Source: Deltaproteobacteria bacterium UBA5329
Lineage (GTDB): Bacteria > Desulfobacterota > Syntrophorhabdia > Syntrophorhabdales > Syntrophorhabdaceae
Direction of reading: 5' to 3'
Assembly: GCA_002408185.1 (NCBI GenBank)
Contig: DHQV01000090.1
Location: forward strand, 1-19,080
DNA: 19,080 bases
Position 1 is the stretch's first letter, and each line of letters starts with the position of its first letter. The notes under the pieces are model-generated. The model saw only the letters and a program-made list of their open reading frames with translations. It was not told where the DNA came from and made no database searches. Positions 13,272 through 19,080 of this stretch are shown here, in pieces. A program made the position numbers and the translations under genes.

Positions 13272-13547
13272 ATGGCGTTAGATCCAGGCATAGGTTACAA
13301 GGTCACGGCAACGGTCGTTGAGTCGAGGGGGACCTGCAGCGCGGGGCATAAGGCGGGTGATACGTTTGAGATCAGCTGCCACAATCCGGGTGGGCTGTGC
13401 GGGTTCTTTTATCACTTCATCTTTCCCGATCTACAGACATTTCAGTTCGGCGGCAACCTCCCTTGGTGGGATGGTGATACGATCCGGGTGCAATGCGCAG
13501 ATACATCAAACCTGGTGACACTGGAATTGCACAGGGAATCGAGATAA
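13272..13547 (+). CDS. TIGR04076 family protein
   Basis: The 91-residue protein matches the TIGR04076 pattern: YKVTATVVESRGTCSAGHK, then GDTFEIS, GGLCGFFYHFIFPDLQTFQFGG, PWWDGD and a final LELHRE. Three cysteines are spread through the chain (22, 37 and 44 region). The family is frequent in anaerobes, has no known function, and members occur alone or beside redox genes. A G-rich ribosome binding site (AAAAGGGGG) precedes the ATG. Heptamer elements flank it on both sides. Confidence 0.85.
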   Translation: MALDPGIGYKVTATVVESRGTCSAGHKAGDTFEISCHNPGGLCGFFYHFIFPDLQTFQFGGNLPWWDGDTIRVQCADTSNLVTLELHRESR

Positions 13548-13552
13548 TAGAT

Positions 13553-13608
13553 CGTAAGGCGTGAGTCGTCAACACCTTTCGATTCACGCCTTACGACTGA
13601 CGATTCAA
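13553..13608. repeat. Heptamer-repeat inverted element 3 (CGTAAGG type)
   Basis: Left units CGTAAGG, CGTGAGT and CGTCAAC (13553-13573) face right units that read CGTCAGT, CGTAAGG and CGTGAAT in reverse complement (about 13606-13586). Bases 13553-13568 pair with 13580-13595 over 16 bp with a single G-U, leaving an 11-nt loop. It starts 5 nt after the stop of the TIGR04076-type gene. Confidence 0.75.
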
Positions 13609-13629
13609 TATGTATATTCCCTTAACATC

Positions 13630-13663
13630 GTATACGGTATACAGTGTCCCGTACAGTATTCCG
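13630..13663. promoter_or_regulatory. Possible operators: palindrome plus tandem 12-mers upstream of the redox operon
   Basis: GTATAC-G-GTATAC (13630-13642) is a perfect palindrome. It runs into two adjacent 12-mers, TACAGTGTCCCG (13640-13651) and TACAGTATTCCG (13652-13663), identical at 10 of 12 positions. They lie about 60-90 bp upstream of the likely -35. Confidence 0.35.
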
Positions 13664-13720
13664 TGAATCATACATAATAGTAATGATTTTAAAGATATAC
13701 AAATTGTTCCAAATTTTCTC

Positions 13721-13750
13721 TTGACAGCACAGTGTTCATTCTTTAATAAT
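13721..13750 (+). promoter_or_regulatory. Sigma70-like promoter of the NuoEFG-like operon
   Basis: A perfect TTGACA (13721-13726) is followed after 18 bp by AATAAT (13745-13750). The leader to the first ATG is about 150 nt and contains no gene I can see. The 13548-13907 gap otherwise holds element 3 and the possible operators. Confidence 0.5.
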
Positions 13751-13907
13751 TGAGTGTAAATGGGGGCATATTTTGGGGAGCAATTGGCAGCAGCTGGTTC
13801 TAAAATCATCTTAAAACTTGATAAAATTTCACGATACCTACTCGAACGGATTGCGGCGCGACTGATTTTTTCGTAACGCCACCAAACGTGTGGCATAGGA
13901 GATATCC

Positions 13908-14357
13908 ATGCCCGAACAAATTCAAAAGATTCTCGGGAAGCATGGCCGCGGTCCCGACGAGTTGATCCCTATCCTGCAGGATGTTCAGGCGGCCTTCGGG
14001 TATATCGGGGAAGAATCCGTCAAGGCCATTTCCCGGTACCTTCGCATTTCAGAAAACCAGATCTACGGTGTTTCATCATTTTACGCGCAATTCCGTTTCA
14101 CAGAACCCGGACGCCATGGCATCAAGGTGTGTCTCGGGACGGCGTGCCACGTCAGGGGTGGGAGCACGTTGCTCGACAGTCTTGAGCACGGTCTTGGCAT
14201 TCACTGCGGGGAGACAACCGTGGACAAGCGTTTCGATGTCGATCGGGTAGCGTGTCTGGGGTGTTGTGCATTGTCGCCCGTGGTGCAGATCGATCGTGAT
14301 ATTTACAGCAGGATGACGGTCAATAAACTGACGGAGTTATTGAAAAATTATGAATAA
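13908..14357 (+). CDS. NuoE/HndA-like [2Fe-2S] thioredoxin-fold subunit
   Basis: The 149-residue protein has the NuoE 24-kDa-type layout: a helical N-terminus with PILQDVQAAFGYI and SSFYAQFRF, then a [2Fe-2S] thioredoxin-like domain. Its ligands are Cys75, Cys80 (CLGTACHVRGG) and Cys116, Cys120 (ACLGCCALSP). It should pass single electrons to or from the NuoF-like FMN subunit encoded next, whose ATG (14350) overlaps this gene's end by 8 bases. The length and motifs fit soluble NAD(P)-linked hydrogenase or transhydrogenase complexes (HndA, HydC, StnC types). TAGGAG precedes the ATG. Confidence 0.92.
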   Translation: MPEQIQKILGKHGRGPDELIPILQDVQAAFGYIGEESVKAISRYLRISENQIYGVSSFYAQFRFTEPGRHGIKVCLGTACHVRGGSTLLDSLEHGLGIHCGETTVDKRFDVDRVACLGCCALSPVVQIDRDIYSRMTVNKLTELLKNYE

Positions 14358-16230
14358 ACTCGCGAAGAAGATCGATTCGGCAAAGAGTAAATGGGAGAAG
14401 CTCAACGATAACAAGGAACCCATCGTTTACATAGGTGCCGCATCCTGCGGCCGTGCTGCCGGGGCTCTTGAGCTGAAGGAAGGGGTCAAAACCTTCCTTG
14501 ACGAAAACAAGAAATCGGCCCGCATTATCGAGGTAGGGTGCATCGGACCATGCTATCTTGAGCCGCTCGTCGATATCAAGATGCCCGGGCAACCTCGTGT
14601 AAGCTACAACAACGTCAATGCCAAGATGCTGGGAATGATCCTGAAATCACATTTCATCGACGGGGTGCCCCATAAGAAGCTCGCCCTTGGCCACTTTGGC
14701 GCTGACGATCTTGAGGGCATCCGCAGGTTCTTTGACCTCCCCATGCTGAAACCCCAGGTCCGTATCGTGTTGCGCAACTGCGGCTTTATCGATCCGGAAG
14801 AAATTGATCAGTACCTCGCCGTCGACGGCTATCAGGGATTTATGAAAACCCTCAGGTCAACGCCCGAAGACGTCATCGCCGTTGTACGCCAGGCGGGCTT
14901 AAGAGGCCGCGGAGGCGCCGGTTTCCCGACGTTCAGAAAATGGACGGTCTGCAGGGAAGCCCCGGGAGAACAGAAATACCTTATATGCAATGCCGATGAA
15001 GGTGACCCCGGCGCCTTTATGAACAGGTCGCTTATCGAATCCGACCCGCACGCCGTTCTCGAAGGCATGCTCATTGCCGGATACGCCATCGGCGCGAGCA
15101 AGGGCATCGTGTATATCCGCGCCGAGTATCCGCTCGCCATTGACCGGCTGAAGAGAGCGATAGGCCATATGCGCGAATACGGTCTCCTCGGAAAGAATAT
15201 CCTCGGCTCTGATTTCACCTTCGATATCAAGATCAAGGAAGGCGCAGGCGCATTTGTGTGCGGTGAGGAAACAGCGCTCATCGGTTCCATCGAGGGCAAA
15301 CGCGGCATGCCGAAATCACGCCCGCCTTTTCCCGCCATATCAGGCCTTTTCCAGTCGCCGACCATTATCAACAATGTCGAGACACTTGGTACGCTTCCGA
15401 ACATCCTGAGGAACGGTCCGGAATGGTATACCCGTTTCGGGAAAGAAGGCAACCGCGGGACGAAGACCTTCTCCCTCGTCGGTAAAATTCGTCGGCCTGG
15501 GCTCATCGAGGTCCAGCTGGGCACGACATTGAGGGAGATCATCTTCGATATTGGCGGTGGCGTGCAGAAAAATTTCAAGGCTATCCAGACGGGTGGACCG
15601 TCAGGCGGCTGCCTGTCCGAGGAATTCCTCGACCTCACGGTCGATTACGAGTCGCTCGCAAGCGCGGGCTCGATCATGGGTTCGGGCGGTCTCATCGTCA
15701 TGGACGAGGACACGTGCATTGTCGACCTGGCAAAGTATTTTCTCGATTTCACCCAGAAGGAATCCTGTGGAAAATGCGTTCCATGCCGGGTCGGTACGCG
15801 GCACATTCTTGAGATACTCCAGAGGATCACGGACGGGGAAGGAAATCCCGATGATCTTCTTGCATTGAGAACCTTAGGCGACACGATCAAGAAAGGTGCA
15901 TTGTGCGGCCTCGGCCAGACCGCGCCCAACCCGGTCTTAACGACATTGAGATATTTCCGGAACGAATATCTGGAACACATCAAGGACCATAGATGCCGGG
16001 CGACCGTATGCAAGCCTTTGATCGAATACCGTGTCATCAAGGAAAAATGTACCGGGTGCCAGTCGTGCGTCCGGGTCTGCCCGACAGGGGCAATTACCGG
16101 TCCGAGGTCGGAGCCTCACAATCTCGATGTCTCAAAGTGCATAAAGTGCCGATCTTGCTATGAGGTTTGCCGTTACGAAGCTATCGCGGGCGACGCCATC
16201 GTGATCAGAACAGCGGAGAAACAATCATGA
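14350..16230 (+). CDS. NuoF/HydB-like NAD(P)H-binding flavoprotein with ferredoxin tail
   Basis: The 626-residue subunit has an N-terminal thioredoxin-like region with three visible cysteines (33, 64, 68). The NuoF core carries GLRGRGGAGFPTFRKW (183-198) and CNADEGDPGAFMNRSLIE for FMN, and EGAGAFVCGEETALIGSIEG for NAD(P)H. The N3-type [4Fe-4S] ligands are Cys473, 476, 479 and 519. A C-terminal 2x[4Fe-4S] ferredoxin domain follows (567/570/573/577 and 597/600/603/607). This is the architecture of HydB/HndC/StnB subunits of electron-bifurcating complexes, not of membrane complex I, whose NuoF lacks the extra domains. It overlaps the previous gene by 8 bases and the next by 4 (ATGA), so stoichiometric translation is likely. 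Confidence 0.93.
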   Translation: MNKLAKKIDSAKSKWEKLNDNKEPIVYIGAASCGRAAGALELKEGVKTFLDENKKSARIIEVGCIGPCYLEPLVDIKMPGQPRVSYNNVNAKMLGMILKSHFIDGVPHKKLALGHFGADDLEGIRRFFDLPMLKPQVRIVLRNCGFIDPEEIDQYLAVDGYQGFMKTLRSTPEDVIAVVRQAGLRGRGGAGFPTFRKWTVCREAPGEQKYLICNADEGDPGAFMNRSLIESDPHAVLEGMLIAGYAIGASKGIVYIRAEYPLAIDRLKRAIGHMREYGLLGKNILGSDFTFDIKIKEGAGAFVCGEETALIGSIEGKRGMPKSRPPFPAISGLFQSPTIINNVETLGTLPNILRNGPEWYTRFGKEGNRGTKTFSLVGKIRRPGLIEVQLGTTLREIIFDIGGGVQKNFKAIQTGGPSGGCLSEEFLDLTVDYESLASAGSIMGSGGLIVMDEDTCIVDLAKYFLDFTQKESCGKCVPCRVGTRHILEILQRITDGEGNPDDLLALRTLGDTIKKGALCGLGQTAPNPVLTTLRYFRNEYLEHIKDHRCRATVCKPLIEYRVIKEKCTGCQSCVRVCPTGAITGPRSEPHNLDVSKCIKCRSCYEVCRYEAIAGDAIVIRTAEKQS

Positions 16231-18422
16231 CCAGGGAGAAAAAGGTTTCCATAACGATCGATAACAGGAAAGTGGAGGCGAAGGCCGGTCTGACCATTCT
16301 CCAGGCTGCGCGCGAGGCAGGGGTTGACATACCGTCGCTGTGCGCACTGGAGCACCTGCCTTCGTACGGCGCATGCAGGCTGTGTGTCGTTGAGGTTGAC
16401 GGTATCAGGGGTTTCCCGACATCATGCACGACGCCGGTAGAAGAAGATATGGTGATCAGGACCGATACCGCAGAGGTACGGACGCTCCGTCAGGAGGTAT
16501 TGAAGCTCCTCTTGAGCGAACACCCTGCAAGCTGTCTCTTCTGCGGGGAGCAGGATGAATGCAAGGATTTCCAGGGGACGATCCGCAAGGTCGGCGTTAC
16601 AACGGGCTGCCGGTACTGCCCGAACGACGCCTTGTGCGAGCTCCAGGATATAGTCGAAAAGGTCGGCCTGACCGAAACATCGTACCCGGTCTATTACCGG
16701 AATTTCCCATTAGAGAAGGAAGATCCTTTCTATGACAGGGATTATAACCTGTGCATACTCTGCGGACGCTGCGTGAGAGTATGCAATGATATCCGTCTTA
16801 ACGGGACGTTAAGTTTCAAGCAACGCGGCAAACAGACGACGATCGGCCCAGCGTTTGCGCGGACCCATCTCGAAGCGGGCTGTGAATTTTGTGGTGCCTG
16901 TGTTGCGGTGTGCCCGACAGGGGCACTGTCGGCGAAGGTAAGTAAATGGTCTGGAAAACCTGACGAGATTGTCGAAACGACGTGCCTGTATTGCCCAACC
17001 GGGTGTACGCTCGACCTGAAAGTAAAGAACGGTGAGGTCATCGACGTGAGCGCCGACTACGACTCACCGACGGAGCATGGCCTGATATGCGTTAAAGGCC
17101 GGTTTGCCATACCGGAATATGTGCTGAGCCCGGACAGGCTCGCAACCCCGACCATTCTTGGTCCGGAGGGGTACGACCTTATAGGCTGGGACGGAGCCCT
17201 CGATCGGGCCGCAGAAAAGATAGAAGAAGCGGGACCTGAGGGCTCATGCGTTTTCGTGTCTCCCGATCTTTCGAATGAGGACCTTTTTGTGGCGCAGAAG
17301 TTTGCGCGGGAGGTGATCGGGACGGAAGCCATCCTTTCGCGGGTCATCTACGATCTGGGAAGTGACCTTAGGGCCTTCGTGGACCTTGTCCTCACGTCCG
17401 AACAGATAGATTTTCTGGAGAATGCAAAAGGTATTCTCTCTATCGGCCTTGACACGACCTACGGTTTTACCCCGGTCGGCATTGCTGTCAAGAAGGTCGC
17501 CCGTAAGGATGCCACGCTCGTGACCATCGATGACCAGGAATGCAACCTCGATTTCCTCTCGGAGGAGGCGTTCCGGTCAGATCCCGAGAAGTGGCCGGAA
17601 TACCTCGACGGCATTATAAAGTCAATGTCAGGCAATGGCAAGAGGGGCAGTGTACCGCCATCTTTCTTCAAGAAGAGCGAACGTAATATCGCAATCGTCG
17701 GACCTGGTGCAATATTCTCGAAAAAACGCAAAGAGATATTCAAGCGCGTGCTTTCGTTGAGAAACGATCTTGGATGGAAGGTTATCGTCTGCCATCCGTA
17801 TACCAACCTGCTCGGCATGATCGCCATGGGTGCATTTCCCGGTCTCATGCCCGGCAGTATAAAATCCGACGGCGTACTGAAATTCAAGGATCCGGCAACT
17901 GTGGTCGACCTTAAGGCGAAGTGCAAGGTCGGATATTTTATCGGTGATGTGCCTTCTTCAAACGGCACACCTCCATGCGATTACGTCATTTACCAGAATG
18001 CCCTGCCGGCACCGGAAGGAGTGAAGCCGTACATTAACCTGCCCGCGGCCGTGTTTACAGAGGTTTCGGGAACAACGATCAGCGCTGAAGGCAAGATACT
18101 CTCCATCAATAAGGCGTCGGAGCCATTTGCCGATTCCCGGGCAGACTGGTGGATCATGTCCGGAATAGCAGGAAGGATCAAAAAAGGTGCATTGAAATAT
18201 AACTCACTTTCAGCGATACAATCGGAGATCAAGAAAGCTGTTCCCGGTGTTGCGGGAAAAGATAGAAGGGTCCCGAGGAAGAAGGTAGTCATGGAAGGTA
18301 AAGCCGCCGAGAATACCGCATACCGCAAGGATGCGACAGAGGCGCCGGCGTCTTTCCGTGGTGTGCCCCTTCACGATTACGTCGCCGGTATGAAGGCGAT
18401 AGAAGAAAGGAGGCATAAGTGA
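16227..18422 (+). CDS. NuoG-like iron-sulfur subunit with molybdopterin-oxidoreductase-type domain
   Basis: The 731-residue protein carries a plant-type [2Fe-2S] domain (Cys39, 50, 53, 67). A His-Cys region follows (His99, Cys103, 106, 112) with an additional CxxC-x5-C (128, 131, 137). Next come a 2x[4Fe-4S] ferredoxin domain (176/179/182/186; 219/222/225/229) and the [4Fe-4S] domain of molybdopterin oxidoreductases (Cys253, 256, 260, 288). The rest is a truncated Rossmann-like molybdopterin-type region without an obvious Cys/Sec active-site motif. There is no H-cluster domain. It is therefore probably an electron-wiring subunit rather than a formate dehydrogenase or hydrogenase, as in NuoG. 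The start at 16227 overlaps the previous stop; the longer frame to 16167 is rejected. Public annotation might call it molybdopterin-dependent oxidoreductase. Confidence 0.88.
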   Translation: MTREKKVSITIDNRKVEAKAGLTILQAAREAGVDIPSLCALEHLPSYGACRLCVVEVDGIRGFPTSCTTPVEEDMVIRTDTAEVRTLRQEVLKLLLSEHPASCLFCGEQDECKDFQGTIRKVGVTTGCRYCPNDALCELQDIVEKVGLTETSYPVYYRNFPLEKEDPFYDRDYNLCILCGRCVRVCNDIRLNGTLSFKQRGKQTTIGPAFARTHLEAGCEFCGACVAVCPTGALSAKVSKWSGKPDEIVETTCLYCPTGCTLDLKVKNGEVIDVSADYDSPTEHGLICVKGRFAIPEYVLSPDRLATPTILGPEGYDLIGWDGALDRAAEKIEEAGPEGSCVFVSPDLSNEDLFVAQKFAREVIGTEAILSRVIYDLGSDLRAFVDLVLTSEQIDFLENAKGILSIGLDTTYGFTPVGIAVKKVARKDATLVTIDDQECNLDFLSEEAFRSDPEKWPEYLDGIIKSMSGNGKRGSVPPSFFKKSERNIAIVGPGAIFSKKRKEIFKRVLSLRNDLGWKVIVCHPYTNLLGMIAMGAFPGLMPGSIKSDGVLKFKDPATVVDLKAKCKVGYFIGDVPSSNGTPPCDYVIYQNALPAPEGVKPYINLPAAVFTEVSGTTISAEGKILSINKASEPFADSRADWWIMSGIAGRIKKGALKYNSLSAIQSEIKKAVPGVAGKDRRVPRKKVVMEGKAAENTAYRKDATEAPASFRGVPLHDYVAGMKAIEERRHK

Positions 18423-19080
18423 ATAAAGTTATAGAACGGTCCATGATCGTTCCCAATATGCATGTCCTTGTGCTGGACGCACCGGAGATCGCGATCAAGG
18501 TCAGGCCCGGGCAGTTCGTTATTGTCCGCGGCGCCGAGGAAGGCGAGCGCATCCCGCTCTCGATAGCGGACTTTGACCCTGAGAAAGGCACGATCACAAT
18601 TGTCTTCATGGAGGTCGGCGCCTCAACATCGGTGCTAGCGGGCCTCAAGGCCGGCGACGAGATCCTCACATGCGTCGGGCCGTTGGGAAACGAGACGGTA
18701 ATCGATACATTCGGAAGTGTCCTCCTTGTCGGCGGCTGCTACGGGATCGGCAGCCTTTACCCCGTCGCCAGGGCGTTGAAGGAAAAAGGGAATAAGGTAT
18801 CGGTCGTCCTTGAAGCCAGGAGTTCCTACCTTATATACTGGCTCGACAGGTACGTCCCCCTGGCGGAAAAGATATACACGATCACCCGTGATGGCAGTAT
18901 GGGAACGAAAGGCCATATAAGCCGCCTGCCCGATATCATCCACGGTATGCGGGAGAAGCCCGACAGGATCATCGTCAACGGGTGTACATATCTCATGGCG
19001 CATACGTCGGAGGTCACGAGGGACCTCGCCATCCCGACCGTGGTCAACCTGAACCCGATCATGATCGACGGCACGGGAAT
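18419..19080 (+). CDS. NfnA/PyrK-like FAD/NAD(P)-binding subunit (3' end outside window)
   Basis: The partial protein of about 220 residues starts at GTG 18419, which overlaps the previous stop (GTGA). It reads VNKVIERSMIVPNMHVLVLDAP, then RPGQFVIVRG, RIPLSIADFDPEKGTI, a GPLGN loop and LLVGGCYGIGSLYPVARAL. These are the FAD-binding and NAD(P)-binding segments of the ferredoxin-NADP reductase-like family (PyrK, NfnA, SudB; often named sulfide/dihydroorotate dehydrogenase-like). Family members end in a cysteine cluster binding [2Fe-2S]; that part lies beyond the right edge. A glutamate-synthase-like NfnB partner is expected next. The AIADFD-type flavin motif here reads LSIADFD after RIP, replacing the more usual RPF/RPL. 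Confidence 0.85.
   Translation, partial: MNKVIERSMIVPNMHVLVLDAPEIAIKVRPGQFVIVRGAEEGERIPLSIADFDPEKGTITIVFMEVGASTSVLAGLKAGDEILTCVGPLGNETVIDTFGSVLLVGGCYGIGSLYPVARALKEKGNKVSVVLEARSSYLIYWLDRYVPLAEKIYTITRDGSMGTKGHISRLPDIIHGMREKPDRIIVNGCTYLMAHTSEVTRDLAIPTVVNLNPIMIDGTG

Noticed and set aside
13770..13800. Sigma54 promoter (TTGGCA followed by TGGTT) upstream of nuoE-like gene
   Set aside because: The -12 GC dinucleotide is missing at the required spacing; the TTGACA promoter at 13721 is stronger.
13591..13896. A 101-codon minus-strand frame in the gap before the redox operon
   Set aside because: It overlaps the promoter region and repeat element, has no ribosome binding site and no recognisable features.
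14832..15638. A 268-codon open frame on the minus strand
   Set aside because: Antisense shadow of the NuoF-like gene; no domain is recognisable in it.
16227..18422. Formate dehydrogenase catalytic subunit or FeFe hydrogenase
   Set aside because: No Cys/Sec-His active-site motif typical of formate dehydrogenases and no H-cluster cysteine motifs were found; length and domains fit a NuoG-like wiring subunit better.

Overview
The window (about 50% GC) looks like chromosome from a strictly anaerobic, syntrophic or Desulfobacterota-type bacterium. This is an inference. It rests on a bifurcating-type NuoE/NuoF/NuoG-like/NfnA-like redox operon, a radical SAM/SPASM protein, an iron-sulfur-flavoprotein-like reductase, a cysteine-free Crp/Fnr regulator and an HD-GYP protein. 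No rRNA, tRNA, CRISPR array or transposase was seen.

Left part (1-4850). A probable minus-strand small RNA of about 105 nt, with promoter and terminator, occupies the left edge. Next come a zinc-ribbon/DUF4234 membrane protein and a DUF2752 membrane protein (+). On the minus strand, a flavodoxin-fold reductase is translationally coupled to a TtcA-like PP-loop ATPase. A promoter and a 5'-UTR hairpin then lead into DUF948 and YtxH small envelope proteins, followed by an AI-2E/PerM-type permease (+).

Middle part (4970-8090, minus strand, read right to left). A Crp/Fnr regulator is followed by a 34-residue peptide gene with its own sigma70-like promoter and a near-perfect ribosome binding site. 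After that come an attenuator-like terminator, a radical SAM/SPASM enzyme and an HD-GYP protein. The peptide, leaky terminator and radical SAM order matches the layout of peptide-modification (RiPP-type) operons and is the best candidate here for an undescribed system.

Right part (8350-19080, plus strand). PurE, a P1-family (DmpA/NylC-like) peptidase and a sirtuin lie close together. They are followed by a heavily degraded comM (Mg-chelatase-like competence helicase) pseudogene ending at a strong terminator, a divergent YchF-like GTPase and a TIGR04076-type small protein. From 13908 to the right edge four overlapping genes encode NuoE-, NuoF-, NuoG- and NfnA/PyrK-like subunits. They probably form a soluble electron-bifurcating NAD(P)/ferredoxin complex whose remaining subunits lie outside the window.

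Five intergenic elements made of variable 7-bp tandem units, arranged as inverted repeats around a short spacer, each sit at or just past a stop codon (around 1242, 5937, 7344, 13153 and 13553). They look like one dispersed family, comparable to the heptanucleotide STRR repeats known from cyanobacteria.
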